Of a stretch of 64,000 nucleotides of DNA, positions 34,161 through 43,056 are shown piece by piece; position 1 is the stretch's first letter, and each line of letters opens with the position of its first letter. Source of the stretch: Corynebacterium sp. MSK008 (GTDB lineage Bacteria; Actinomycetota; Actinomycetes; Mycobacteriales; Mycobacteriaceae); assembly GCF_030232585.1 (NCBI RefSeq), contig NZ_JASPJX010000002.1:218640-282639 (forward strand). Direction: 5' to 3'. A program made the translations under genes and the position numbers. The notes under the pieces were generated by a model, which had not been told where the DNA came from, did not search any database, and was given only the letters and a program-made list of their open reading frames with translations.

Positions 34161-36407
34161 GTGACTGAAAAGAGCGCTGAAAAGGCGAAATCCACCGGCG
34201 GCACTACAGCGGTGAAGAAAAAGAAGAAGTCCCGCGCGTGGCAGTGGGTGCTTGCATTCTTGCTGTTCCTTCTCCTACTCGCGTTGATCCCCGTCGGCTG
34301 GTTTATGTGGAAGTACTCCAAGGCCGAGATCCCGGGCCCCGGCGAGATTGAGACGGCGCAGATCTCATCGATCTACTTCAACGACGGCGAGAACGAACTC
34401 GCCCGCCTGGTGCCGCCGGAGGGCAACCGCGAGCAGGTCGCCCTCGACGCCGTGCCGGTGGAGGTCCAGGATGCCGTGCTGGCCGCGGAGGACCGCGACT
34501 TCTGGACGAACTCCGGCTTCTCACCCACAGGCTTCGCCCGCGCAGCGCTGGGGCAGATCACCGGCGACACTAGCGCCGGCGGCGGCTCCACCATCACCCA
34601 GCAGTACGTGAAAAACGCGCTGGTGGGCAACGAGCACTCCTACCAACGCAAGGCCAACGAGCTCGTCTACTCCGTGAAGATGACCAACCAGTGGTCGAAG
34701 GAGGACATCCTCCGCGCCTACCTGAACACCGTGTACTTCGGCCGCAACGCATACGGCGTTGAGGCGGCTGCGCACGCTTTCTTTGACAAGCCGGCGTCCC
34801 AGCTCACCGTCGAGGAGGGTGGTGTGCTGGCTGCCTCCATCCAGCTGCCCAGCGAGCTGGACCCCTGGACGAACCGTCAGGCAGCCGAGCAGCGTTGGAA
34901 CTACGTCATGGACGGCTTGGTGGAGATGGGCAAGCTCTCCCCGGAGCAGCGCGCCGGGATGGTGTACCCGGAAACGCGCGACCCGGCTTCTTACTCCGCC
35001 TACACCGAGGCCACCGGCCCGAACGGCCTGATTAAGAACCAGGTGATCAAGGAACTCGAGGCCCTCGGCATCACCGAAAGCGACCTGACCAACCGTGGTC
35101 TGCAGATCACCACCACTATCGACGCCGCGTCACAGGCCAACATGGAGCGCATTGCACGCGAGCGCCTGGCCAACCTGCAGGAGGATGCGCGTACTGGTGC
35201 GGTGGCCGTGGATCCGTCGACAGGCGCAGTGCGCGCCTACTACGGCGGCGACGACCCGTCTGGCTGGGACTACGCCAACGCCGGGCTGCAAACGGGCTCG
35301 ACGTTCAAGATCTTCGCGCTCGCCGCGGCCCTGCAGCAGGGCATCCCGCTCACGTCCACGTTCGACTCGTCGCCGGTGCGCCTGCCCGGCAACATCACCG
35401 TGACCAACTGGGACGGCGGCGGAGGCGGCATGCTGTCCATGACCGAGGCCACCCGCGTGTCCTCCAACACCGCCTACATGCGCATCCAGGACGAGCTGGA
35501 CAACACCACGCAGGACACCGCCGACATGGCGCACGCCCTGGGTGTGGCCAAGTCCATCCCCGGCATCCCGGTGACCCTGCGCGAAAACGGTGGCCAGCCG
35601 TATGAGGGCATCGTGCTGGGCCAGTACCAGTCGCGCGTGCTGGACATGGCCACTGCCATGGCAACCCTGACCAACCGCGGCCTGATGCACCCGACCCACT
35701 TCGTGGAAAAGATTGAGGACGCCACCGGCGAGGTCCTCTACCAGGTGGACAAGGACTACACCGAGCGCCGAGTGGCCGAGCAGGTCGCCGACAACACACT
35801 GCAGGCCATGCAGGGCGTGGCCGGCTACTCCAACGCCGTCCTCGCAGGCGGCCGTCAGTCCGCGTCCAAGACCGGCACGGCCCAAATGGGCGACACCGGC
35901 AACAACAAGGACGCATGGATGGTTGGCTCCACCCCGCAGCTCGCCGTGGCCGTGTGGGTGGGCACCGCCGACAACACCTCGCCAATCTTCAACGAGTGGG
36001 GCGGCAACATGTTCGGCTCCAACACCCCGGCCCAGATCTGGAAGGAGTTCCTGGACACTGAGCTGGAAGGCCAGGAGTTTATGAGCTTCCCCAACGCCAA
36101 CCCCGTCTACTGGGGCGTGAACCCGTACTCCGGCGGCGTCGGCCTGGGCGGCTACTACTCCAACCCGGCGCCGAGCTACAGCGGAAACACCTCTCAGGCG
36201 CCGGCCGCCGAGACTCCCGCAGCGCCGGAGGACCCGGCGAACCCGGCGGATCCGGCCGCGCCGGAAGCACCTGGCGAGGCGCCCGCACCGGCACCTGCGC
36301 CCGCCCCTGCACCGGCTCCCGCGCCGGCGCCGGCGCCGGCCCCTGCACCGAACATCAGCGACACGATCAACGACGTCATCGACCAGTTCCAGGGAGCGTT
36401 CCAGTAA
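34161..36407 (+). CDS. Class A penicillin-binding protein (transglycosylase/transpeptidase)
   Basis: 748 residues taking GTG 34161, which has AGGA seven bases upstream (GTG 34146 is the alternative). A basic cytoplasmic tail with KKKKKS and a membrane helix (about 32-55) come first. The GT51 transglycosylase has catalytic EDRDF near 110 and GGSTITQQYVKN. The transpeptidase has Ser380 in GSTFK, S434-S-N436, and K570-TGTA. The C-terminal 75 residues are Ala/Pro-rich (36280-36350) and probably span the wall. It polymerises and cross-links peptidoglycan outside the membrane. The next gene starts directly at the stop codon, suggesting coupling. Confidence 0.93.
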   Translation: MTEKSAEKAKSTGGTTAVKKKKKSRAWQWVLAFLLFLLLLALIPVGWFMWKYSKAEIPGPGEIETAQISSIYFNDGENELARLVPPEGNREQVALDAVPVEVQDAVLAAEDRDFWTNSGFSPTGFARAALGQITGDTSAGGGSTITQQYVKNALVGNEHSYQRKANELVYSVKMTNQWSKEDILRAYLNTVYFGRNAYGVEAAAHAFFDKPASQLTVEEGGVLAASIQLPSELDPWTNRQAAEQRWNYVMDGLVEMGKLSPEQRAGMVYPETRDPASYSAYTEATGPNGLIKNQVIKELEALGITESDLTNRGLQITTTIDAASQANMERIARERLANLQEDARTGAVAVDPSTGAVRAYYGGDDPSGWDYANAGLQTGSTFKIFALAAALQQGIPLTSTFDSSPVRLPGNITVTNWDGGGGGMLSMTEATRVSSNTAYMRIQDELDNTTQDTADMAHALGVAKSIPGIPVTLRENGGQPYEGIVLGQYQSRVLDMATAMATLTNRGLMHPTHFVEKIEDATGEVLYQVDKDYTERRVAEQVADNTLQAMQGVAGYSNAVLAGGRQSASKTGTAQMGDTGNNKDAWMVGSTPQLAVAVWVGTADNTSPIFNEWGGNMFGSNTPAQIWKEFLDTELEGQEFMSFPNANPVYWGVNPYSGGVGLGGYYSNPAPSYSGNTSQAPAAETPAAPEDPANPADPAAPEAPGEAPAPAPAPAPAPAPAPAPAPAPAPNISDTINDVIDQFQGAFQ

Positions 36408-37949
36408 ATGTCCGAGTCGACGCAGACACAGCAGGTCACTTGGCCGGACCCGGCAGACCGCGTCCAGCCCGGCCGCACTGAGCCGCTCGCGCGCGGCTGG
36501 GTGGACTTCCTCGGCGGACCGATGGGGCGCTTCGCCCAGATCGGCCGCGCCCGCTTCTGGACGCCACTGCGCTCCATCCTCGCCGTCGCCTACATCTTCC
36601 TGTCTTTCGGCCTGCTGCAGAAGGCGCACTGCGCCGGCGGCAAAGCCGACGACAACGGCATTATCCAGCTCAACTGGGATGGCAACCGCCAGTACACCGC
36701 GGCCTGCTACAACGACATCATTCCGCTCTACGGCGCCCGCGGCCTGGACCAGGGCGGCTTTGTCTACGACTACTCGTGGGTGGAAGACGGACTGACCCGC
36801 TACATGGAGTACCCGGTGCTCGCCGGCCTGTTCCAGCAGCTGTCCGCCTGGTTGTCGCGCAGCACCTACTTCCTGGTGGACAACTTCGTGCCGGACTCCG
36901 GCTGGTACTTCTACGTCACCGCGCTGTTGATGTCCATCATCTGGGTGATCACTATCCGCATGGTCGCCGAGCTTGCGGGCAACCGCATCTGGGACACCCT
37001 GCTCGTCGCAGGTTCGCCGCTTTTGATCGTTCACGCGTTCACCAACTGGGACATCCCGTCGATCTTCTTCGCAGTGGCCGCGATGCTGGCTGCGCGCAAC
37101 CGGAAGTTCTGGCTCGCTGGCGTGCTCATCGGCCTGGGCACCGCGTTCAAGCTGTGGCCGATCTTCCTGCTCGGCGCCTACCTGACGGTGGCGCTGCGTA
37201 AGCGCGACCTCGCCCCGTTTGGCAAGATGCTCGCCGCGATGGTGGTGTCCTGGCTCGTGGTGAACGTGCCGGTTTACCTGCGCAACCCGGACGCCTGGGG
37301 CGAGTTCAACCGCCTCAACACGGACCGCGGCTGGGAGTGGACCACCATCTACGCGGTGATCTCCCGAATGACCGGCTGGACCGGCTTCGACTCAGGCGAG
37401 GGCGCCCCGGTGATCCTCAATGCCGTAACGCTGATCCTGTTCCTGCTGGGCTGCCTGGGCGTGCTCATCCTGGGCCTGAAGGCGCCGCAGACCCCGCGCA
37501 TCGCGGAGCTGGTGTGCCTGATCGTCGGCCTGTTCCTCATCTTCAACAAGGTGTGGAGCCCGCAGTACTCCCTCTGGTTCGTCGTCCCGGCGGTGCTCGC
37601 GCTGCCGTACTGGCGCCTCCTGTTGACCTGGATGGTCGTGGACATGGCCGTGTGGCCGGTGCTGATGTGGCACATGATGGGCGCGGACAACCTTGGCGTG
37701 CCGGGCTGGTTCCTCAACATGGTGATCATTTCCCGCGACGCCTTCATCATCGCCATCATGGTGCTGGTGGTGCAGCAGATCCTGGGCAAGCGCCGCGACA
37801 AGGTCCGCGACGCCCACAACGGCCACGACCCACTGATGTCGCTGCCGTACCAGTGGAAGGAGCCCTTGCCTATCGACGCCCCTCCGGCCGACCCCGCGAC
37901 CGACCCCGCCGACGCCGAGCCGGCCGGCTCCACGGCTGTGAAGGTCTAG
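36408..37949 (+). CDS. GT87-type polyprenyl-phosphate-dependent mannosyltransferase-like membrane protein
   Basis: 513 residues with about ten to eleven membrane helices and a first outside loop rich in acidic residues (NDIIPLYGARGLDQGGFVYDYSWVEDGLTRYMEYPVL), typical of GT-C glycosyltransferases in which an Asp/Glu pair is catalytic. GTAFKLWPIFLLGAYL and FNKVWSPQYSLWFV also match the GT87 group. Such actinobacterial enzymes extend lipoglycans or arabinan in the envelope. It starts with no gap after the PBP gene, so the two are co-expressed. Exact acceptor unknown. Confidence 0.82.
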   Translation: MSESTQTQQVTWPDPADRVQPGRTEPLARGWVDFLGGPMGRFAQIGRARFWTPLRSILAVAYIFLSFGLLQKAHCAGGKADDNGIIQLNWDGNRQYTAACYNDIIPLYGARGLDQGGFVYDYSWVEDGLTRYMEYPVLAGLFQQLSAWLSRSTYFLVDNFVPDSGWYFYVTALLMSIIWVITIRMVAELAGNRIWDTLLVAGSPLLIVHAFTNWDIPSIFFAVAAMLAARNRKFWLAGVLIGLGTAFKLWPIFLLGAYLTVALRKRDLAPFGKMLAAMVVSWLVVNVPVYLRNPDAWGEFNRLNTDRGWEWTTIYAVISRMTGWTGFDSGEGAPVILNAVTLILFLLGCLGVLILGLKAPQTPRIAELVCLIVGLFLIFNKVWSPQYSLWFVVPAVLALPYWRLLLTWMVVDMAVWPVLMWHMMGADNLGVPGWFLNMVIISRDAFIIAIMVLVVQQILGKRRDKVRDAHNGHDPLMSLPYQWKEPLPIDAPPADPATDPADAEPAGSTAVKV

Positions 37950-37952
37950 CCG

Positions 37953-38141
37953 ATGAACGCCACCACAATCCTGGGCATCGCCTCCATCGTGGTGGCGTTT
38001 TTCCTGTTTAGTGCTTCGTTCTACTTTGCGGTGAAGGGGCGGAAGCAAGCGTCGATAGGCTTCGGCTTGGTCGCCTTCCTCTTCATGACCGTCATCCCAG
38101 TCTCCCTCGCCCTCTTCGCGGCAGTGCCCAACCCGCACTAG
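37953..38141 (+). CDS. Small two-helix membrane protein
   Basis: 62 residues, starting 3 bases after the GT87 stop. The two hydrophobic helices at 6-26 and 36-56 are joined by the basic loop KGRKQAS. The GTCGATARGC motif at 38051-38060 is read here with a rare ATA isoleucine codon. Genes of this size and position are conserved before rpsF in relatives; function unknown. Confidence 0.7.
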   Translation: MNATTILGIASIVVAFFLFSASFYFAVKGRKQASIGFGLVAFLFMTVIPVSLALFAAVPNPH

Positions 38142-38214
38142 GCGGATGTTGTAGAACTCGGCATCGCTGGCGGTTCAGGCGGAGTCCACCCGAGCGCGCC
38201 GGAAACCCAAGGTT

Positions 38215-38262
38215 TTGAGCTGGTCAAACCGTGGGGTAGTCTGTTCGGGTTGCTTGACGCAA
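38215..38262 (+). promoter_or_regulatory. rpsF operon promoter and leader hairpin
   Basis: TTGAGC at 38215 and TAGTCT at 38237 are spaced 16 bases and fit -35/-10. The leader then contains GTTGC/GCAAC inverted arms. About 90 bases separate the -10 from rpsF, room for autoregulation by S6. Confidence 0.45.
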
Positions 38263-38330
38263 CGACCCTCCTGCCATGACCACAAGGGTGATGGCCGAAA
38301 CAACCAAGACCATAGGAGGTGATGAGGTCC

Positions 38331-38618
38331 GTGCGTCACTACGAAGTAATGATCATCCTCGATCCGCAGCAGGATGAGCGCACCGTTGCCCCGTCCCTGG
38401 ATAAGTTCCTGGAGACCGTCCGCAAGGACAACGGCAAGGTGGAGAACGTTGATGTGTGGGGCAAGAAGCGTCTTGCTTACCCGATCAACAAGAAGGAAGA
38501 GGGCATCTACGCCGTTGTCAACCTCGAGTGCGAGGCAGACACGGTCAAGGAGCTCGACCGCGTGCTGAACCTGAACGAGAACGTCGTTCGCACCAAGGTT
38601 CTGCGTACCGACAAGTAA
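38331..38618 (+). CDS. rpsF: 30S ribosomal protein S6
   Basis: 95 residues, full S6 length. It starts at GTG 38331 ([13 protein letters not shown]), with a complete AGGAGGTGAT Shine-Dalgarno 7 bases before it. The [21 protein letters not shown] segment is the S18-contact strand pair. First gene of rpsF-ssb-rplI. rpsR, present between ssb and rplI in mycobacteria, is absent here, as is usual in corynebacteria. Confidence 0.97.
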   Translation: MRHYEVMIILDPQQDERTVAPSLDKFLETVRKDNGKVENVDVWGKKRLAYPINKKEEGIYAVVNLECEADTVKELDRVLNLNENVVRTKVLRTDK

Positions 38619-38669
38619 GAACCGGTAGGCTCAGAAACCACACGATCAGCAGGTAGGAAGGTTTAGGAC

Positions 38670-39317
38670 ATGGCTCAAGGCGATACCCCGATTACCGTTG
38701 TCGGCAACTTGGTTGCGGACCCGGAGCTGCGCTTCATCCCGAGCGGCGCTGCCGTTGCGAATTTCCGCATCGCGTCCACGCCCCGCACCTTTAACCGGGA
38801 GACGAACCAGTGGGAAGACGGCGAAGCCCTGTTCCTGACCTGTAACTGCTGGCGCCAGATGGCGGAGAACGTCGCGGAGTCCCTGACCAAGGGCATGCGC
38901 GTTGTTGTCACCGGCAAGCTGCGTCAGCGTTCCTACCAGACCAAAGAGGGCGAAAACCGCACCGTGTTCGAGGTCGAGGTCGACGAGGTCGGCCCGTCCC
39001 TGAAGTACGCCAGCGCGTCTGTCACCCGCAACCCGCGTGAGGGCGGTGCGGGCGGCTACGGCGGCGGCAACCAGGGTGGCCAGCGCGGCGGTTTCGGTGG
39101 AAACCAGGGCGGTTTCGACCAGGGTCAGAATCAGGGCCAGAATCAGGGCCAGGGCGGCTACAACCCGGCGAACGGCGGCTTCGGCGGCCAGAGCCAGGGT
39201 GGCCAGAACCAGGGCCAGGGCACCCCGAACCAGTCCCAGCCTCAACATGATCCGTGGGGTTCCGCTCCTGAGGCCGGCGGTTTTTCCGGCGGCGCGGGCG
39301 ATGAGCCACCGTTCTAA
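38670..39317 (+). CDS. ssb: Single-stranded DNA-binding protein
   Basis: 215 residues. An OB-fold covers 1-110 ([33 protein letters not shown], then [30 protein letters not shown]). A Gly/Gln/Asn-rich linker of about 90 residues is built from GGNQGGQ-like repeats, and the acidic protein-binding tip ends GDEPPF. Binds ssDNA during replication and repair. Preceded by AGGAAGG 13 bases upstream. Co-transcribed with rpsF. Confidence 0.96.
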   Translation: MAQGDTPITVVGNLVADPELRFIPSGAAVANFRIASTPRTFNRETNQWEDGEALFLTCNCWRQMAENVAESLTKGMRVVVTGKLRQRSYQTKEGENRTVFEVEVDEVGPSLKYASASVTRNPREGGAGGYGGGNQGGQRGGFGGNQGGFDQGQNQGQNQGQGGYNPANGGFGGQSQGGQNQGQGTPNQSQPQHDPWGSAPEAGGFSGGAGDEPPF

Positions 39318-39365
39318 ACGACAACCACACATCAAGCATTTTTCACCATAAGGAAGGTTAGGATT

Positions 39366-39818
39366 ATGAAGCTGATCCTCACCGCTGCCGTCGAGAAGCT
39401 TGGCGAGCCTGGAGAGGTCGTCGAGGTCAAGGACGGTTACGGACGCAACTTCCTGCTCCCGCGCGGCCTGGCTATCCCGGCTACCCGCGGCGCAGAGAAG
39501 CAGATTGAAGACATTAAGCGCGCCCAGGCTGAGCGCCAGGTCCGCGACCTGGATCACGCGAAGGAACTGCGTGACCAGCTCGACCAGCTCAAGGGCGTCA
39601 AGGTTGCTGTGCGCACCGCTAACAACGGCAAGCTGTTCGGCTCTGTGAAGGCCGGCGACATCGCCGACGCTGTGAAGGCCGCTGGCGGCCCGAACTTGGA
39701 TAAGCGCCGCATCAACGTGCCGAAGGGCCTTGTTACCAAGACCGGTGGCTACCAGGTCAAGGTCAACCTCCACGACGACGTGGAGGGCAAGGTGAACTTC
39801 GAGGTCGTAAGCGCATAA
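39366..39818 (+). CDS. rplI: 50S ribosomal protein L9
   Basis: 150 residues, full-length L9. The N-terminal domain is MKLILTAAVEKLGEPGEVVEVKDGYGRNFLLPRGLA, then the long connecting helix and the C-terminal domain ending NLHDDVEGKVNFEVVSA. Preceded by AAGGAAGG. Its downstream terminator block is duplicated at 42933-43034. In relatives dnaB follows closely; here 12 kb of accessory DNA intervenes. Confidence 0.97.
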   Translation: MKLILTAAVEKLGEPGEVVEVKDGYGRNFLLPRGLAIPATRGAEKQIEDIKRAQAERQVRDLDHAKELRDQLDQLKGVKVAVRTANNGKLFGSVKAGDIADAVKAAGGPNLDKRRINVPKGLVTKTGGYQVKVNLHDDVEGKVNFEVVSA

Positions 39819-39879
39819 CGCTTATCGACGACTGCTCCGCCTGAGAACGGAAAACTGCAGTCCAACGACAACAGCATTT

Positions 39880-39922
39880 AAAAGCGCGGGTCCCACTTGT
39901 GAGGAGTGGGGCCCGCGCTTTT
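39880..39922 (+). terminator. Bidirectional terminator after rplI
   Basis: A long stem AAAAGCGCGGG/CCCGCGCTTTT extended by CCCACT/AGTGGG around a 6-base loop, with A- and T-runs at the two ends. A near-identical copy lies at 42993-43033. Confidence 0.85.
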
Positions 39923-39945
39923 AGTGTGCCGATACAATACCGCCC

Positions 39946-40707
39946 ATGACGTTTTCCGTGGCGCGCCGCGTGCGCACTTTGGCTGTGTCCCTCCTGCTCG
40001 CGGCGGCTGCTGCGGCCGGGTTCGCCATGCCGGCGCAGGCCGTGGCGATGTACGCCGGCGACAGTATCCGCGTCGCGTACAGCGACGGTTCCCGTTACGG
40101 CTGTTCGCTGAATACGGTGGCGCACCGCGACGGGCAGGCTTACGGCGTGACGGCGGGCCACTGCCTGGCGCCGATTGGTGGTGCGGTGCCGGTGGCGGTG
40201 TACGCGGCGGATGGCCGCACGAAGATCTCCGGCGACCTGCGGGAGTCCGGCTACGAGATGCGCGGCGACAACAAGTTGGGCAGCCCGCTTCGAGACGTCG
40301 CCTGGTTCCCGCTCGCCGGCGACGCCACCAACGCTGCGGCAGTCCGCGGCGGGGCGGTGGACATCCCGGTCATCGGCGCGGTCAATCCGCTGTCGGACGC
40401 GGTCCAGCGCATCAACCCCACCCGCCGGGTGGCGGGCTACCATCCGGTGACGGCGGTGAAGCCGGGCCAGATTGTGTGCAAGGACGGCGCGCGCACCTCG
40501 CGCACCTGCGGCCCGGTGCTGAAGGTGAACCCGGACACCGGCGAGCTGGCAGTGCTGATCTTGGCGTTGCACGGCGATTCCGGCGGGCCGGTCTACACCG
40601 TCAACCCGGATGGCAGCGCGAACATCATCGGCGTGGTCTCCGGCACGGCGTTCGGCGTGCTGCTCGCGGTGGACGGACTGCTGCCGCTGCCCGCCGGATT
40701 GCGGTAG
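39946..40707 (+). CDS. Secreted trypsin-like serine protease
   Basis: 253 residues. A signal peptide occupies 1-32 (RRVRTLAVSLLLAAAAAAGFAMPAQA). The S1-type triad is visible: His72 in VTAGHC, Asp117 in RDVAWFPL, and Ser212 in HGDSGGP. Cysteine pairs C-S/C near 52 and 73 and VCKDG/TCGPV fit disulfides. Exported, probably free or wall-associated. Followed after two bases by an ATPase gene. A decayed copy lies at 43057-43490. Confidence 0.85.
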   Translation: MTFSVARRVRTLAVSLLLAAAAAAGFAMPAQAVAMYAGDSIRVAYSDGSRYGCSLNTVAHRDGQAYGVTAGHCLAPIGGAVPVAVYAADGRTKISGDLRESGYEMRGDNKLGSPLRDVAWFPLAGDATNAAAVRGGAVDIPVIGAVNPLSDAVQRINPTRRVAGYHPVTAVKPGQIVCKDGARTSRTCGPVLKVNPDTGELAVLILALHGDSGGPVYTVNPDGSANIIGVVSGTAFGVLLAVDGLLPLPAGLR

Positions 40708-40709
40708 CG

Positions 40710-41396
40710 ATGTTCGTCACCCAGGTCCGCATCGACGTGCCGGTGGAGGGCTACGCCGGCGACCTGCCGGTGGTGCGTCGCTTGGCTGAAAAGCCCCTGG
40801 AGCTCGCGCAAACCACGATCCTCACCGGCGACAACGGCTCGGGTAAGTCCACGCTGGTGGAGGCCGTCGCTGTGGCCGCCGGCGCCAACGCCGCGGGCGG
40901 ATCTCGCCACGCCCAGTTCCAGGCCGCGGACCATTCCCGGCTCCACGCCTCGCTTACGCTGACCCGTCGCGAGAACCCAAGCGACGTGTACTTCCTGCGC
41001 GGCGAAACAGACCTCGACCTGGCTGAATACCATGAAAGCCTCGGAATCGAAGACCCGTTGCAAGACCTCACTCGCCGCAGCCACGGCCAAGGCATCATGC
41101 GCATGGGCCGCGAACGCTTCGGCCCGGACTCCCTGATCATCCTGGACGAGCCCGAAGACGGCCTCTCGGTCTTCTCCCAACTCGAACTGCTCGGCCTGCT
41201 CGCGGTGCTGACCCGCCGCGGCGCGCAGGTGCTCATGGCTACGCACTCGCCGGTGCTGCTCGCCGTCCCCGACGCCCGCATCCTCGCCGTGCCCGCCCTG
41301 GAGCACATGCCTTTCGAGGACTGCGAGCCCGTCACCGCCACCCGAGAGTTCATCGACGACCCGGCCGGCACGGCGAGATTCCTGGTGGACGGCTAG
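40710..41396 (+). CDS. Small AAA/ABC-type ATPase A
   Basis: 228 residues. Walker A GDNGSGKSTLVEA lies near 31-40, the FLRGETDLD segment near 95, a Q/signature-like RRSHGQGIMRM, Walker B LIILDEPEDGLSVFSQLELL, and the switch MATHSPVLL. This is the AAA_21/SMC-like 'overcoming lysogenisation defect'-type ATPase fold without a transporter. Paralogue of the next gene. Starts 2 bases after the protease stop. Cytosolic; partner unknown. Confidence 0.8.
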   Translation: MFVTQVRIDVPVEGYAGDLPVVRRLAEKPLELAQTTILTGDNGSGKSTLVEAVAVAAGANAAGGSRHAQFQAADHSRLHASLTLTRRENPSDVYFLRGETDLDLAEYHESLGIEDPLQDLTRRSHGQGIMRMGRERFGPDSLIILDEPEDGLSVFSQLELLGLLAVLTRRGAQVLMATHSPVLLAVPDARILAVPALEHMPFEDCEPVTATREFIDDPAGTARFLVDG

Positions 41397-41416
41397 GGAG
41401 CCTGCCCCTGAGCGCC

Positions 41417-41540
41417 CATGTCGATATCTCGAGGTCGATAGTCGCTGGTTACAGCGTTTTCGGATTTTGGAGCCCCGGCAGGCCAAGAGGCGCTGACCTG
41501 CAACTATCGACATGGGGCTATCGACCTCAACGTATCGATC
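41417..41540. promoter_or_regulatory. Cluster of inverted GTCGATA elements upstream of ATPase B
   Basis: CATGTCGATA (41417) and GAGGTCGATAGT (41431) recur inverted as ACTATCGACATG (41503) and CTATCGACCTC (41518), with a fifth GTATCGAT at 41532. The inner 60 bases have no reading frame of note. It sits immediately before the -10-like TAGGAT at 41547, so a regulatory role is possible. Confidence 0.55.
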
Positions 41541-41559
41541 CCGCCGTAGGATGACCCCC

Positions 41560-42234
41560 ATGTTCATCCAGCACGTCTCCGTCGACGCGTCGAAGGCCCC
41601 GCCGTGGGCCCTCGACGCGCCGGCGGTTGAGCACGTCGCGGAGTTCGGCTTCCCGCTGACACACCCGGTCACGCTGATCACCGGCGGCAACGGCGTGGGA
41701 AAGTCCACGCTGTTGGAGGGGATTGCCCGCGCGTGGGGGTTTCAGGTCGAGGGCGGGCCGTGGGGCGTCGATAAGCCTGGCGCCCGTGACCCGATGTTTG
41801 GAGCGCTGCGGCTTCGGACCGGGGCGCGCGCGAAGGTCGGGTATTTCATGCGCGGCGAGACGCACACGCGCGTAACCGAGTTCGGTGAACGGTCGCACGG
41901 GGAGTCCGTGTTGGAACTGACCTCGCGGTTTGCCCAAGATGCGCTGTACTTGCTGGACGAGCCCGAATCGGGGCTGTCTCCCGTCGCGCAGATGGCGCTG
42001 GTGGCGCAGCTGCACGCAATCGGGGAACAAGGCGCGCAGGTGATCGCGGTGACGCACTCGCCGATCGTGCTCGGGATCCCTGGCGCGGAGATCGTGGAGG
42101 TTGGCGAGCACGGCGTGGACCGCGGCCTGGCGGTGGAAGACACACTCGCGTTCCGGGCGATGCGCGACTTTCTGGCGGACCCGCACGGCATCGCCGAGTA
42201 CATGGCGGACTGGGCGGAGGACGAGCTGGGCTAG
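41560..42234 (+). CDS. Small AAA/ABC-type ATPase B
   Basis: 224 residues from ATG 41560, seven bases after a TAGGAT -10-like hexamer (possibly leaderless; ATG 41551 overlaps that hexamer). Walker A GGNGVGKSTLLEG, FMRGETHTRV, ERSHGESVLEL, Walker B LYLLDEPESGLSP, and TVSHSP-like VTHSPIVLG follow the same order as ATPase A. The C-terminal EDTLAFRAMRDFLADPHGIAEYMADWAE is repeated in a fragment at 48930-49098 before the intact recQ. Cytosolic, function unknown. Confidence 0.8.
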   Translation: MFIQHVSVDASKAPPWALDAPAVEHVAEFGFPLTHPVTLITGGNGVGKSTLLEGIARAWGFQVEGGPWGVDKPGARDPMFGALRLRTGARAKVGYFMRGETHTRVTEFGERSHGESVLELTSRFAQDALYLLDEPESGLSPVAQMALVAQLHAIGEQGAQVIAVTHSPIVLGIPGAEIVEVGEHGVDRGLAVEDTLAFRAMRDFLADPHGIAEYMADWAEDELG

Positions 42235-42369
42235 CTAGGACTCTGCGAGTCGTCGCATGAGTTCTTTCCGTTGCGCATAAATCCGGTCAAGTTCCGCCTC
42301 TGCGTCGTGGCGCGTGTACTCGAAGTCCTCGGTCTTCTGCGGCGGTTCTTCGGGTTCTTTGTCAGGCAT
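42235..42369 (-). CDS. Small acidic/helical hypothetical protein
   Basis: 44 residues (MPDKEPEEPPQKTEDFEYTR...RIYAQRKELMRRLAES), a Pro/Glu-rich start and an amphipathic helix. It begins divergently from the truncated recQ, and its stop abuts the stop of ATPase B. The copy region before intact recQ lacks it. Coding status plausible but unproven. Confidence 0.4.
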   Translation of the reverse strand: MPDKEPEEPPQKTEDFEYTRHDAEAELDRIYAQRKELMRRLAES

Positions 42370-42429
42370 GTTGCGGACGGTACCACTGTTCGAACACCCG
42401 TGTCGGGGCCGTGGTATATGGTGTGCGCC

Positions 42430-42957
42430 ATGACTGCGACACGCGAACAAGCGGACGAACTTCTCAAGGGCATCGCGGGGCCCCACGCCGCCCTGCGCGA
42501 CGACCAGTGGACGGCCGTCGATTCCCTCGTTAACCAGCGCAAACGCATGCTAGTGGTGCAGCGCACGGGCTGGGGAAAATCGGCGGTGTACTTTATCGCC
42601 GCGAAGCTGTTGCGCGAGGCGGGCGAAGGTCCGTCGATTATCGTCTCGCCGCTGCTCGCGCTCATGCGCAACCAGGTCGAAGCGGCCGCACGCGCCGGCA
42701 TCCGGGCGGCCACGATCAACTCCGCGAACATGACGCAGTGGGAGGAGATCCAGGCAGACGTCGACAAGCTGGACCTGCTCCTGATCAGCCCGGAGCGCCT
42801 CAACGCGCCGGGCTTTCGCGAGGAAGTGCTGCCACAGCTCGCGCGGTCCGTCGGCATGCTGGTTGTGGACGAGGCCCACTGCATCTCCGACTGGGGGCAC
42901 GATTTCAGGCCGGACTACCGCCGCATTGCCCTGCTTATCGACGACTGCTCCGCCTGA
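42430..42957 (+). pseudogene. RecQ-like helicase, first copy, truncated after the DEAH box
   Basis: From ATG 42430 the protein follows the intact helicase at 49142 residue by residue (about 93% DNA identity) through GWGKSAVYF and VVDEAHCISDWGHDF to RIALLI. At 42933 the DNA switches to sequence otherwise found after rplI (GCTTATCGACGACTGC), giving stop at 42957. Helicase motifs III-VI are lost. A short ATP-binding fragment could still be made. Confidence 0.85.
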
Positions 42958-43034
42958 GAACGGAATATAGGCAGTCCAACGAAAACAGCATTAAAGCGCG
43001 GGCCCCACTTGTGAGGAGTGGGGCCCGCGCTTTT
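42933..43034 (+). repeat. Duplicate of the rplI downstream block, with terminator
   Basis: Matches 39820-39922 including CTGCTCCGCCTGAGAACGG and the long GCGCGGG/CCCGCGC stem (42993-43033). It marks the junction of a duplication that begins inside recQ. Confidence 0.85.
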
Positions 43035-43056
43035 GCGTGCGGATACAATACTGCCC

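Noticed and set aside
36280..36350. Pro/Ala tandem coding repeat considered as a minisatellite or CRISPR-like array
   Set aside because: It is an in-frame Ala-Pro repeat forming the C-terminal wall-spanning tail of the PBP; units are two to four codons with no spacers.
35130..37034. 634-residue open frame antisense to the PBP and GT87 genes
   Set aside because: Antisense shadow of third-position GC; composition is Val/Gly/Arg-rich and the sense genes have all their motifs.
39020..39240. Repetitive GGNCAG-rich stretch in ssb
   Set aside because: It is the usual disordered Gly/Gln/Asn linker of actinobacterial SSB.
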